From Sphingosinicella terrae (GTDB taxonomy: Bacteria > Pseudomonadota > Alphaproteobacteria > Sphingomonadales > Sphingomonadaceae), in contig NZ_QDFY01000011.1 of assembly GCF_003347635.1 (NCBI RefSeq), positions 62,001 to 126,000 of the forward strand: 64,000 bases of DNA, in the 5' to 3' direction. This document shows, in pieces, positions 54,616-63,210 of the stretch (position 1 is its first letter; each line of letters starts with the position of its first letter). The notes under the pieces are model-generated. The model was not told the origin of the DNA, did not search any database, and worked only from the letters and a program-made list of their open reading frames with translations. The translations under genes were made by a program, and so were the position numbers.

Positions 54616-56439
54616 CTAGCCCCGCCGCGCCGCGATCCAGTCGTCGATCTTGCGCTCGAGCACCGGCAGCGGCAGCGCGCCGGTCATCAGCACCTGGGCG
54701 TGGAAGTCCTTGAGGTCGAAGCGGTCGCCGAGCGCCTGCTCGGCCCGCGCGCGAAGCTCGAGGATCTTGAGCTGCCCGGTCTTGTAGGCGAGCGCCTGGC
54801 CCGGAATGGCGATGTAGCGCTCGACCTCGGCGACCACCTCGGTCTCGCTGAGGCCGCTATTGTCGAGCATGTAGCGGATGCCCTGCTCGCGGGTCCAACC
54901 CTTGGAATGGATGCCGGTGTCGACGACCAGCCGCATCGCCCGCAGCATCTCGTCGTTGAGGCCGCCGAAGCGCTGATACGGATCGGTCTCCATGCCGAGC
55001 TCGTCCCACAAAGTCTCGGCATAGAGCGCCCAGCCCTCGACGAAGGCGGTGTTGCCGCCGAAGCGCATGAAGGCGGGGAGCGCTTCATTCTCGTTCGCGA
55101 GGCTGATCTGGAAATGGTGCCCGGGCGCGCCCTCGTGGAGATAGAGCGTCTCCATGCCGTAGGTCCGGCGCGACGGCAGGTCGTAGGCATTGTAGTAGAA
55201 GATGCCCGGCCGCGATCCGTCGGGGGTGCCGTCCTGATAGGAGCCGCCGGCCTCGTTCTGCTCGCGGAAAGCCTCGACCTCCCTGATCTCGAGCCGGGTG
55301 CGGGGGATGGTGGAGAAGATCTCGCCGATGCGGGCGTCGACCTGGCGGCCGATCTCGTAATAGCGATTGCGCATCCAGTCGCGGCTCTCCGGCGCGAATT
55401 GCGGGCTGGTCCGCAGATGCTCGAAGAACTGGGCGAGCGTTCCCTCGAAGCCGACCCGCTGCCGGATCGCATCCATCTCGCCGCGGATGCGCGCCACCTC
55501 GCGCAATCCCGTCTCGTGGACCTCCTCGGCGGTGAGCGGCAGCGTCGTATTCTCCTGGATCAGGCGGCGGTAGAGCCGCTCGCCGCCCGGCATGTGCATC
55601 AGGCCGGCGCCGTCGCGCGCGCGCGGCAGATATTCGTTCTGGAGGAAATCGCGCAGCCGGCGATAGGCCGGGAAGATGCCGTCGCGGATGGCGGCGAGAT
55701 GGGCCTCGCGAAGCCGGGCCCGATCGGCCTCTGGAACGCCGTCGGGGAACTCGCGCACCGGGCCGAAATAGGGCGACGCCTCGGGGGCATCGGCAAGCTG
55801 GGTGTCGAGCTGGCCGATGACGTTGCGGATCGTCAGCTTGGTCTCGACGACGCCGCTCGCCATGCCCTCGCGGAAGCGGCCGATGGCGCGGTCGATGAGG
55901 GCGACGAATTCGCGGTGCCGCTTGAGGTTGTTCTCATAATCCTCGACGTTGCGGAACGGCGCCGTGTTGTTGCCCGAGGCGAGCACCGGATAGAAGGTGT
56001 GGAAGCCGAAGAAATGGTTGAGCGGCCGCACCGCGGTCAGCGCCAGCATGTCGGGCTGCAGGTCGGCGAGGTCGTCCTCGCGCTGGAAGCGGAACACGTC
56101 GTAGGCGAGCTGGTCGGTGGGATTGAGCGCGGCGCGGTCGATCGCGGCGAGCGCGGCCAGCTCCTGCTCGGCCGCCGTCCGCTCCGCGGCGTAATAGGCA
56201 TCGGTGATATAGTCGCCGAGCTGGTCGGCATAGCGATAGTCGCCGCGGAACAGCGCCGAGATCGGATTGCGGCGGAGATTGGCCTCGTCGCTGTCGCGGA
56301 ACAGCCGGTGCAGCCGCTCGCTCGCATTCTCCTGCGTCGCGGCAGCGGGGGCGGCGGCGGGCTGCGACGCGGCGAGGGCGGCCGGCGAGGCGGCGGAGGC
56401 GAGAAGGCAGGCGGCGAGCAGCAGGGCGCGGCTTTTCAT
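54616..56439 (-). CDS. Exported DUF885 family protein (putative metallopeptidase)
   Basis: The 607-residue protein starts with a signal peptide (MKSRALLLAACLLASAASPAALA). It contains the DUF885 signature LYLHEGAPGHHFQISLANE (about residues 425-443), where H-E-x-x-x-H resembles a zincin site, and NTAFVEGWALYAETL, which supplies the third ligand Glu. GIHSKGWTREQGIRYM and TGQLKILELRARA are also typical. DUF885 is thought to be M-type carboxypeptidase-like. The protein should act in the periplasm. Two start codons (56439 and 56457) are possible; the first leads straight into the signal peptide. Confidence 0.87.
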   Translation of the reverse strand: MKSRALLLAACLLASAASPAALAASQPAAAPAAATQENASERLHRLFRDSDEANLRRNPISALFRGDYRYADQLGDYITDAYYAAERTAAEQELAALAAIDRAALNPTDQLAYDVFRFQREDDLADLQPDMLALTAVRPLNHFFGFHTFYPVLASGNNTAPFRNVEDYENNLKRHREFVALIDRAIGRFREGMASGVVETKLTIRNVIGQLDTQLADAPEASPYFGPVREFPDGVPEADRARLREAHLAAIRDGIFPAYRRLRDFLQNEYLPRARDGAGLMHMPGGERLYRRLIQENTTLPLTAEEVHETGLREVARIRGEMDAIRQRVGFEGTLAQFFEHLRTSPQFAPESRDWMRNRYYEIGRQVDARIGEIFSTIPRTRLEIREVEAFREQNEAGGSYQDGTPDGSRPGIFYYNAYDLPSRRTYGMETLYLHEGAPGHHFQISLANENEALPAFMRFGGNTAFVEGWALYAETLWDELGMETDPYQRFGGLNDEMLRAMRLVVDTGIHSKGWTREQGIRYMLDNSGLSETEVVAEVERYIAIPGQALAYKTGQLKILELRARAEQALGDRFDLKDFHAQVLMTGALPLPVLERKIDDWIAARRG

Positions 56440-56537
56440 CGGGAACGGGATCCTCATCTGGTGTAGGAGTTGGATAATACAGCCGGGTGGCGAGGGCAAC
56501 CGCCCTGGGTCAGGCTGACGCCGTCGCCGCCGCCGCG

Positions 56538-57215
56538 TCAGTAGGTGCGGTATTCGGCATAGCCCCAGGGACGCTCGCGATACCATTTGGTGATCACATA
56601 TTTGGTCCCGGCGGTGACCGGCGATCCCTGGTGGAGGGTGAACGGATTGGGCTGGCCGTTCGCGTCGAGATTGTTCCAGGCGAGGAGGTTGCCGGCGCGC
56701 GGCGCGATCTTGAGCCCCGCCTCCGGAAAGCCGGTCTGGCCGCCGCCTTCGGGCGTGTTGAGGAACACCATCGCCGTCCAGGTCCGCTGGCCGCCGCTCT
56801 TCTGCATCGCCGGCCAATAAGGCTCGGCGGTATGGAAGAAATCGTGGTGCGGCTTGAACTGCTGGCCGACCGCATAACGCTGGCCCTGGAAGGTCTCGCC
56901 ATGCTCGGGCTGGATCCCCAGCAGGTCGGTGATCTTCTCCTCGATCTGCTTCACCAGCGGATCGGCGGGATCCATGTTGCAGCTCTCGCTGGTCCGGAAT
57001 TCCGGATCGGCGGTGGGCGAGAGCAGCTGCGACGGCACCCGGTGGTTGTCGATCAGCCGCATCAGGCCGGCGCATTCGCCCTGGGTGAGGAAGCTGCGCG
57101 CGACGTAGATGTCGACCTGGTTGGACGGGATCTTCGACACGGTCGGGTTGCGCGCCAGCCGGTCGCCGACCCAGCGGCCGATGGCGATCTTGTAGTCGAT
57201 GACGTTGGAACTCAT
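56538..57215 (-). CDS. 2OG-Fe(II) oxygenase, prolyl 4-hydroxylase-like
   Basis: The 225-residue protein has the P4H-like double-stranded beta-helix. Iron ligands appear in FKPHHDFFH (HxD) and TLHQGSPV (His), and the 2-oxoglutarate-binding Lys lies in GTKYVITKWYR. GGGQTGFPEAGLKIAPRAGNLLAWNN is characteristic of bacterial P4H homologues. The likely reaction is hydroxylation of a protein or peptide using O2 and 2-oxoglutarate; the substrate is unknown. It is on the same strand as the amidohydrolase upstream and the DUF885 gene downstream. Confidence 0.9.
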   Translation of the reverse strand: MSSNVIDYKIAIGRWVGDRLARNPTVSKIPSNQVDIYVARSFLTQGECAGLMRLIDNHRVPSQLLSPTADPEFRTSESCNMDPADPLVKQIEEKITDLLGIQPEHGETFQGQRYAVGQQFKPHHDFFHTAEPYWPAMQKSGGQRTWTAMVFLNTPEGGGQTGFPEAGLKIAPRAGNLLAWNNLDANGQPNPFTLHQGSPVTAGTKYVITKWYRERPWGYAEYRTY

Positions 57216-57239
57216 CCGCTCGCTCTCACTCCTGCCTGG

Positions 57240-58529
57240 TCACTCGACGGCGCGCCCGCGCACCATCACATAATCCACCCGCTCGAGCACGCGGACATCG
57301 GCGAGCGGGTCGCCCGACACGGCGATGAGGTCGGCCGAAAAGCCGGGGGCGATCCGCCCGATCTCCGTCTCGAGCCCGAGCAAACGGGCCGCATCGGTGG
57401 TCGCCGAGGCGATCGCCTCGGCCGGGCTCATCCCGACCCGCTCGACCAGCAGGGCGAATTCCTCCGCGTTGCGGCCATGCTCGTAGACGCCGGCATCGGT
57501 GCCGAACACCACCGGCACGCCCGCCGCCCGGGCGGCGCGCGCGGCGCGGCCGACCAGCGCCAGCGTCTCGCGCACCTTGGCCGCGACCGGCGGCGTGTAG
57601 CGATCCTGCTCCAGCCCTTCGCTGATGCCGGTATAGGCCATCAGGGTCGGCACGAAGGCGCCGCCGCCCCGGCGCAGCGCCTGGATCGCGGCCTCGTCGG
57701 CGAACGTGCCGTGCTCGATCGAATCGACGCCGGCCCGCGCGGCACCCTCTATCCCGCGCGCGCCGTGGGCGTGGGCGGCGACCTTTAGTCCGAGCGAATG
57801 GGCGGTGGTGACGATCGCGCGCATCTCCTCGTCGGTGAAATGGGCTTCGAGCCCGCGCGCCTGCTGGGAGAGGACGCCGCCGGTCGCGGTGAACTTGATG
57901 ACGTCGGCGCCGGCGCGCGAGGCCTCGCGCACGCGCTGCGCGCATTCCTCGGGGCCGGTGCAGGTATTGCGCGCCGAAAGGGCATGGATCACCTCGGTGC
58001 GGAAGCCGCTGACGTCGCCATGGCCGCCGATGATCGAGATGGACGGGCCGGCGGAGACGATCCGCGGGCCGACGATCCTGCCTTCGGCGGTGCCGCGGCG
58101 GAGCATGTGGCCGACCTGCGGCGGCGAGCCGAGATCGCGGACCGTGGTGAAGCCGGCGCGGACGGTGGTGGCGGCATTCTCGATGCCGAGCACCATGTTC
58201 CATTCGTCGGGATCGACCGCCTCGCGCCAGAATTCGCCGCCCGGATTTCCGGCAAGGTGGACATGGGCGTCGATCAGTCCGGGCAGGACGGTCCGGTCTT
58301 TATGGTCGATCAGCCGCGCTCCCGCCGGCGGCGGCTGCAGCCCGTCGGTGACGCTCTGGATGCGGTCGCCGACGACGACGATCGTGGACGGGCCGCGCGC
58401 CGGCCGGCCGGGCTCGGCGATCAGGCGGCCGGCATGGATGACGGTGACGTCGGCGGCTGCTTCCTGGGCGGCGGCCGGACTCAAGCCGGCGAGGACGAGC
58501 AGGAAGAAAGCGAGCAGACGTGCGGCCAT
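57240..58529 (-). CDS. Exported amidohydrolase family protein
   Basis: The 429-residue product has a signal peptide (MAARLLAFFLLVLAGLSPAAAQ) and an amidohydrolase barrel. The metal HxH is in VLPGLIDAHVHLAGNPGG, the Lys that can be carboxylated in ADVIKFTATGGV, metal His residues in VAAHAHGARG and DSIEHGTF, and the Asp in VVFGTDAGVYEHGRNAEE. The pattern matches the imidazolonepropionase/Xaa-Pro dipeptidase-like amidohydrolases that clear peptides or cyclic amides in the periplasm. Substrate unknown. It probably precedes the P4H gene in a transcript. Confidence 0.88.
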   Translation of the reverse strand: MAARLLAFFLLVLAGLSPAAAQEAAADVTVIHAGRLIAEPGRPARGPSTIVVVGDRIQSVTDGLQPPPAGARLIDHKDRTVLPGLIDAHVHLAGNPGGEFWREAVDPDEWNMVLGIENAATTVRAGFTTVRDLGSPPQVGHMLRRGTAEGRIVGPRIVSAGPSISIIGGHGDVSGFRTEVIHALSARNTCTGPEECAQRVREASRAGADVIKFTATGGVLSQQARGLEAHFTDEEMRAIVTTAHSLGLKVAAHAHGARGIEGAARAGVDSIEHGTFADEAAIQALRRGGGAFVPTLMAYTGISEGLEQDRYTPPVAAKVRETLALVGRAARAARAAGVPVVFGTDAGVYEHGRNAEEFALLVERVGMSPAEAIASATTDAARLLGLETEIGRIAPGFSADLIAVSGDPLADVRVLERVDYVMVRGRAVE

Positions 58530-58615
58530 CGGCATATCCCCGGTTGCGAAGCTTCGCGCCTGCCATGCGACAGCCGGTGGCGGCGTGACAAGAGCCGTTG
58601 CCGCGAATAGGCGAA

Positions 58616-58645
58616 GGGCCCCGCCGGCTCGCGCCGGCGGGGCCC
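58616..58645 (-). terminator. Hairpin after the RcnB-like gene
   Basis: A perfect 13-bp stem, GGGCCCCGCCGGC with GCCGGCGGGGCCC, around a TCGC loop. It lies 25 bases beyond the stop of the minus-strand RcnB-like gene. The following T run is only two bases. Confidence 0.65.
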
Positions 58646-58670
58646 TGCAGGCTTCAGGTCGGCGCGGGGC

Positions 58671-59549
58671 CTACCAGAAGAAGTCGTAGATCACGTCGAC
58701 CACCTCGCCGCTATAGACGTCGACCAGCAGGACGTCGTTATAGTAGCGGACCCACTGGGTGCCGGCCGGCGCGTGCGGCAGCCGATACTGGTAGGGATCG
58801 TTCAGCCAGTAGCGGTTGCTGTAGAAGAGCGGCTCCAGCAAGAAGCCGATCGAGAATCGCGAATAGCGATGGTTGCGATAGGGCGAGTAATAAGCCGGCA
58901 TGCGATAGATGTGCCGGTTGCGGTAGCGCCAGCTGTTCCAGTCGTAGCGCCGGTCGTTGCGCCAGCCTCGGTTCCAGTCGTTGCGCCAGTCGCGCCGGTC
59001 GGCACGGCGATCCTGCCGCCAGTCGCGGCGGTCGTCGCGGCGGTCCCGCCGCCAGTCGCGCCGATCCTCGCGCCGGTCCTGCCGCGATTCGCGCCGATCC
59101 TCTCGGCGATCCTGGCGGATGTCGCGGCGCTGTTCGCGGGTGCCGTAGCGATACTGGTTCTGGCGCTCGAGCCGCTCGTAGCGCTGGCGGGCGGGATCGT
59201 TGGGATTACCCTGCCACGCCTGCGGATAGATGCTCCCGCGCCGGCCGCTGTCGCCGCGGTTGCGATCGCCTCGATTGCCGCGCTCGCGCTGGGCGACCGC
59301 GACCGGCTGCGCCGCCGGCGCCTGCTGGCGGGCCGACTGGCGTTCGGCGCGGCTGGACTGGCGCTCCGCGCGGACGGCCTGTCGCTGGACGCGCGCCTCG
59401 CTGCGCTGCGACTGGCGCTCGGCGCGCGACTCGCTGCGGCTTTCGGCCCGCTGCGAACGTGCCTCGCCGCGGTCCCGCATCTGGGCTTCGGCCGCGATCG
59501 GGGTCATCACCGTCGCTGCCATGATCAAACTCATCAATGCCTTGCGCAT
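58671..59549 (-). CDS. RcnB-like exported protein with Arg-rich repeats
   Basis: The 292-residue product starts with a signal peptide (MRKALMSLIMAATVMTPIAAEAQ). The next 100 residues are rich in Arg, Gln, Ser and Glu. A tandem of RRDxRQDRRED-type units (about residues 135-190) makes a highly basic stretch, and the C-terminus has RYYNDVLLVDVYSGEVVDVIYDFFW, the RcnB domain tail. E. coli RcnB is a small periplasmic protein of nickel/cobalt homeostasis; here the repeat region is unusually long. GGAG precedes ATG 59549. Confidence 0.8.
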   Translation of the reverse strand: MRKALMSLIMAATVMTPIAAEAQMRDRGEARSQRAESRSESRAERQSQRSEARVQRQAVRAERQSSRAERQSARQQAPAAQPVAVAQRERGNRGDRNRGDSGRRGSIYPQAWQGNPNDPARQRYERLERQNQYRYGTREQRRDIRQDRREDRRESRQDRREDRRDWRRDRRDDRRDWRQDRRADRRDWRNDWNRGWRNDRRYDWNSWRYRNRHIYRMPAYYSPYRNHRYSRFSIGFLLEPLFYSNRYWLNDPYQYRLPHAPAGTQWVRYYNDVLLVDVYSGEVVDVIYDFFW

Positions 59550-59685
59550 CGAACACTCCTTCTGCCGGCGAGCTACCCGCCTGATGATGGACGAGTTGTG
59601 CCCGAGAACCGATGAGCGGTTCCTGAACCGCTCCGTCAACGGAATGACAGGTTATCAGCGGCTTGGCGCGATCCGGGTCGGCGCC

Positions 59686-60246
59686 TCACGGACGGCGGCG
59701 CCCCGTCGGCGGCGGCGGGCGCAGCGCCGGCACCGCGCGGGCGGCGTCCTCCGGAGCGATTCCCGGCGGCGGGGCGGCGGCGACCCGTTCGCGGCCGCTC
59801 TTGATGCGGAGCGCCCGGCGGATCGACTCGCGAAGCCTGGGATAGATGCCGCAGCGGCAGATATTGGTGATGGCGGCGTCGATCTCGGCGTCGGTCGGGC
59901 TTTCGTTGCGGTCGATCAGGGCCGCCGCCGCCATGATCATGCCCGGTATGCAATAGCCGCATTGCGGCACCATGTCGGCGGCGAAGGCCTGCTGGATCGG
60001 GTGCGAGCGGTCGCGCGACAGGCCCTCGATGGTGGTGACGAAGCTGCCCTCGATATCGGCGATGCGGACCCGGCAGCTGCGCACGGCATTGCCGTCGACA
60101 TGGACGGTGCAGGCGCCGCAATGCCCGGTCCCGCAGCCGAACTTGGTGCCGGTGAGGTTGGAGGCGTCGCGCAGCGCCCACAATAAGGGCGTCTCCGGAT
60201 CCATCCGGTAATGGATGGGCTGGCCGTTTACCGTGAAGCGCGTCAT
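59686..60246 (-). CDS. (2Fe-2S)-binding subunit of a molybdenum hydroxylase (CoxS-type)
   Basis: The 186-residue product has a plant-type ferredoxin domain with FGCGTGHCGACTVHVDG (first cluster) and a second domain with QCGYCIPGMIMAA and NICRCGIYPRL (second cluster). This is the electron-transfer subunit of isoquinoline-1-oxidoreductase/CO-dehydrogenase-type enzymes. The large Mo-binding subunit normally follows; here it is absent, and the next gene downstream is RcnB-like. The C-terminus carries an extra Pro/Ala tail. The chosen ATG gives MTRFTVNGQ. Confidence 0.88.
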   Translation of the reverse strand: MTRFTVNGQPIHYRMDPETPLLWALRDASNLTGTKFGCGTGHCGACTVHVDGNAVRSCRVRIADIEGSFVTTIEGLSRDRSHPIQQAFAADMVPQCGYCIPGMIMAAAALIDRNESPTDAEIDAAITNICRCGIYPRLRESIRRALRIKSGRERVAAAPPPGIAPEDAARAVPALRPPPPTGRRRP

Positions 60247-60299
60247 GGCCCGCTCATAAAGCGGGCGGCGCCGATCGAGAAGCCCGCGGGCGGCGCGCC

Positions 60300-60641
60300 T
60301 CAGGCTTGCGCGGCGACCCGCAGCGCGTCCTCGCCGTAGCGCTCCGCCTGGGGATCGAACAGCGGCTCCGGCGCGAACGGCACCGCGGTCAGCGCCAGCG
60401 CCTTCAAGCCGGTCAGCTTGAACGTGCCGAGCTTGAGCTCGCGCGGCGCCTGGCCGTCGCGCTCGAGGACGACGCCGTCGACATGCCACTCGTCATGCTT
60501 GGTGTAGAGCGCATGCGGCGCCAGCCGGATCTGGTTGCGGTTGTAGGTGGCGCTGAGGCACAGCCTGCGCTTGACGGCGAGGGTGACGAGCTCGGTCGGC
60601 GAAGCGGCCGCCCGCGCGCGCAGGATCGGTCTGGTACTCAA
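60300..60641 (-). CDS. WYL-like domain protein, function unknown
   Basis: The 113-residue product has VKRRLCLSATYNRNQIRLAPHALYTKHDEWHVDGVVL (discontinuous), resembling the core of a WYL domain (ligand/nucleic-acid-sensing, with 'HALY...W...DG' placement). It lacks the N-terminal winged helix of WYL transcription factors. Start TTG 60641 is preceded by AAGGA. It lies 12 bases downstream of a small ORF and 53 bases upstream of the CoxS gene on the same strand, so all three may be one transcript. Confidence 0.6.
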   Translation of the reverse strand: MSTRPILRARAAASPTELVTLAVKRRLCLSATYNRNQIRLAPHALYTKHDEWHVDGVVLERDGQAPRELKLGTFKLTGLKALALTAVPFAPEPLFDPQAERYGEDALRVAAQA

Positions 60642-60653
60642 CGGGGACGTCCT

Positions 60654-60881
60654 TCAGATCTGGGTTCGGGCGCTCTTCCTGGCCGCGAACGAGTGGGGAT
60701 CCCAGCCGCAGCGGGGGCAGGCGGGGCGGGTCAGCTGCTGGTGAACGCCCCACGGGCGCTCGGGCGAGCACAGGCCGGCGGCAAGGAAGGCGGCCGGGCC
60801 GGGGGCGCGCGAGCGCCGCCAGGGCGCCGTTCCGGCACCGGCCGCGTCGTTTCGTCCCAGCTTCAAGCCGGAAAGGTCCAT
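60654..60881 (-). CDS. Small CPxCG-type hypothetical protein
   Basis: The 75-residue frame ends RPACPRCGWDPHSFAARKSA, where the CPxCGW motif looks like half of a zinc ribbon. The rest is Ala/Arg-rich and unremarkable. The next gene starts 12 bases after its stop with a clear Shine-Dalgarno between them, supporting a real upstream gene. The frame is open to 60968 and the start is uncertain. No family recognised. Confidence 0.4.
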   Translation of the reverse strand: MDLSGLKLGRNDAAGAGTAPWRRSRAPGPAAFLAAGLCSPERPWGVHQQLTRPACPRCGWDPHSFAARKSARTQI

Positions 60882-61039
60882 CCTCTTCAGCACCCGATAC
60901 TCTGCTGCACTGCACAAATTCTGGGCATTCCGGCCCGCCACGTCAATGGCCGGCGAATAGTTCACCATCGGTAACCGTCCACCTCCGGGCTTTCCCCGGG
61001 CGCGCGGGCAGGCGATAGGAGGGGCCGAAGGAGCCGGAC

Positions 61040-61852
61040 ATGGACGAACGGGTGAAGGTCACGATCGAGGCGGGCGTCGCCCATGTCGAGCTCGCCCGGC
61101 CGGACAAAGCGAACGCGATGGATCGCGACATGTTCGCCGCGATCGGCGACACCTTCCGCCGCCTGGGGTCGGATCCGGCCGTCCGCGCGATCCTGCTGAG
61201 CGGCCAGGGCCGCCATTTCACCGCCGGGCTCGACCTCGATTACGCCTCGCGCCAATTCCCGCCGACCGAGGATCCCGGCCGCGCCGCCGAGGCCCGGCTG
61301 CGTCACATCCTCTGGCTGCAGGAGACGTTCAGCGCCGTCGAGCAGGCGCGGCCGCCGGTGGTGGCGGCGATCCATGGCGGCTGCATCGGCGCCGGAGTCG
61401 ATCTCGCCAGCGCCTGCGACCTTCGCGTCGCCGCGGCCGACGGCTTCCTCCAGGTCGCCGAGGTCGACGTCGCCATCACCGCCGATCTCGGGACGCTGCA
61501 GCGCCTGGGCTATCTGCTCCCTCATGGCCTGGTCCGCGAGCTCGCCTTCACCGGGCGCCGCATGCCGGCCGAGGAGGCGGCGCGCCACGGCCTCGTCAAC
61601 CGGATCGCCGAGAGCCGCGACGCGGCGATCGCCGCCGGTCTCGAGCTCGCCCGCACCATCGCCGCCAAGTCGCCGCTCGCCGTCGCCGGCGCCAAGCGCA
61701 GCCTCAACATGAGCCGCGGCCGCCCAGTCGAGGAGGGGCTGCGCGACGTCGCCTTGTGGAATGCCGCCACCCTGGTCAGCGCCGATCTCGGCGAGGCGAT
61801 CCGCGCCCGGCTCGGCCGGGCCGAGCCGCGTTTCGGGCCGCTGGCGGACTGA
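61040..61852 (+). CDS. Delta(3,5)-Delta(2,4)-dienoyl-CoA isomerase-like crotonase
   Basis: The 270-residue crotonase-fold protein has the oxyanion-hole motifs GRHFTAGLDLDY and AIHGGCIGAGVDLASACDLR. The catalytic pattern of ECH1-type dienoyl-CoA isomerases is present: Asp in GAGVDL, Glu in VAEVDVAI and Asp in TADLGTLQRL (family ECH1: D, E, D). It would isomerise 3,5-dienoyl-CoA in beta-oxidation of unsaturated fatty acids. GGAG precedes the ATG. It is followed by an AraC regulator and an SRPBCC protein on the same strand. Confidence 0.85.
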   Translation: MDERVKVTIEAGVAHVELARPDKANAMDRDMFAAIGDTFRRLGSDPAVRAILLSGQGRHFTAGLDLDYASRQFPPTEDPGRAAEARLRHILWLQETFSAVEQARPPVVAAIHGGCIGAGVDLASACDLRVAAADGFLQVAEVDVAITADLGTLQRLGYLLPHGLVRELAFTGRRMPAEEAARHGLVNRIAESRDAAIAAGLELARTIAAKSPLAVAGAKRSLNMSRGRPVEEGLRDVALWNAATLVSADLGEAIRARLGRAEPRFGPLAD

Positions 61853-61872
61853 GCGCGCGGGCAGGAGGATAG

Positions 61873-62724
61873 ATGACCGCGCGCATCCTCGCCGACGGCG
61901 ATCTCAGGATCGTCGACTATCGCTGCGCCGCGGGACCGGACCATGTCCATTTTCCGGAGGTGACCGATCGCCACGCTCTGTCCTACGTGCGGCAGGGGAG
62001 CTTCGGCTGCCGGGTCGGAGCCCGCCACGACCAGCTCGTCGCCGGCGGCTTCATGATCGGCCGGCCCGAGCGCGAATATGTCTGTACCCACGATCATCAC
62101 GACCGGGGCGATCTGTGCCTCTCGCTCCAGCCGTCGCCGGCTCTGCTCGACACGCTGCCGGGGCGGGCGCGGCCCTGGGAGGCGACCGCGCTCCCGCCCG
62201 GGCCGGCCTTGGCCGGGCTGGGCGAGCTCGCCGCGGCCTGCGCCGAAGGGCGGGCCGCGCTCGGCGCCGAGGAGGCGGGCCTGATCCTGCTGCGCCGCTT
62301 CGTCGCCGGCGAGGACGAGCCTGCTTCCTCACCTCCCGCGGATCGCCGGCTGCGGGCGCGGATCGCCCACGCCGCCGACTGGATAGACGCGCATGCGTCG
62401 GCGCCGGTCGGCCTGTTCGACGCGGCCCGCGAGGCCGGGCTCAGCCCCTGGCACTTCCTGCGCAGCTTCCGGGCCTTGATCGGGACGACGCCGCACCAGC
62501 ATCTGGTCGCCTGCCGGCTGCGCAACGCGGCCCGTCGCCTCGCCGAGGAGCCGGAGGTCTCGGTCACCGACATCGCCTTCGACGTCGGCTTCGGCGACCT
62601 CTCCAATTTCGTCCGCAGCTTCGGCCGTGCGGCCGGCCTGTCGCCGGGCCGGTTTCGCCGTTTCGCCGCCGGCGACCGCAAGATTCTCCAAGCCCGGCTG
62701 GCGCAGCCGCGTCCAGGAAGGTGA
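61873..62724 (+). CDS. AraC-family transcriptional regulator
   Basis: The 283-residue protein has an N-terminal cupin-like sensing half ([29 protein letters not shown]). The C-terminal double helix-turn-helix is at about residues 175-275: [81 protein letters not shown] (discontinuous). The inducer is unknown. GCAGGAGG precedes the ATG. It lies 20 bases downstream of the isomerase gene and may regulate it and the SRPBCC gene. Confidence 0.9.
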   Translation: MTARILADGDLRIVDYRCAAGPDHVHFPEVTDRHALSYVRQGSFGCRVGARHDQLVAGGFMIGRPEREYVCTHDHHDRGDLCLSLQPSPALLDTLPGRARPWEATALPPGPALAGLGELAAACAEGRAALGAEEAGLILLRRFVAGEDEPASSPPADRRLRARIAHAADWIDAHASAPVGLFDAAREAGLSPWHFLRSFRALIGTTPHQHLVACRLRNAARRLAEEPEVSVTDIAFDVGFGDLSNFVRSFGRAAGLSPGRFRRFAAGDRKILQARLAQPRPGR

Positions 62725-62762
62725 CCGGCGCGGCCGGTCCGCGCGGTCGCGAGGAGGCAGGG

Positions 62763-63185
62763 ATGGCGAGCATCGTCGGCGAGATCGAGATCTGCGTGCC
62801 GGTGGACGAGGCGTGGCGCGCGCTTCGCGATTTCGGCGCCGCCGGCCAGCTGTTCGCCGGCGTTCTTGTCGATTGCCGCGAGGCCGAGGGCGAGCGGCGG
62901 GTCACCTTCGCCAACGGCCTGGTTGTGCACGAGCGGCTGATCGCGCGCGACGACGATCGCCGCCGTCTCGCCTACACCGTGCTCGACGGGCCGTTCAGTC
63001 ACCACCATGGATCGATGCAGGTCGAGCCGGCGGGCGCCGGCACCCTCTTCCGCTGGATCAGCGATTTCCTCCCCGACTCGGCCGCGGACCAGGCCGGACC
63101 GCTGGTCGAGGCCGGCTGCCAAGCGATCAAGCGCAACCTCGAGGCGCCGCCGTCCCGCCACGCTGAGCGGTCAACGGCCCGATAG
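62763..63185 (+). CDS. SRPBCC (START/Bet v1-like) family protein
   Basis: The 140-residue product has the SRPBCC layout: IVGEIEICVPVDEAWRALRDFGAAGQLF at the N-terminus, an antiparallel sheet (ERRVTFANGLVVHERLIARDDDRRRLAYTVLD; SMQVEPAGAGTLFRWISDFLPD), and a C-terminal helix. Such proteins bind hydrophobic ligands in a cavity, and some act as polyketide cyclases or coenzyme-binding enzymes. GAGGAGG precedes the ATG. The substrate is unknown, but coding next to a dienoyl-CoA isomerase hints at lipid-related metabolism. Confidence 0.8.
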   Translation: MASIVGEIEICVPVDEAWRALRDFGAAGQLFAGVLVDCREAEGERRVTFANGLVVHERLIARDDDRRRLAYTVLDGPFSHHHGSMQVEPAGAGTLFRWISDFLPDSAADQAGPLVEAGCQAIKRNLEAPPSRHAERSTAR

Positions 63186-63210
63186 CCTTCTGTCCGCCCT
63201 GCCGCGGGCG

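Noticed and set aside
58957-59148. Plus-strand frame of repeated Arg/Ser residues over the RcnB gene
   Set aside because: It is the antisense reading of the Arg-rich repeats and has no start signal. The minus-strand frame has a signal peptide and an RcnB tail.
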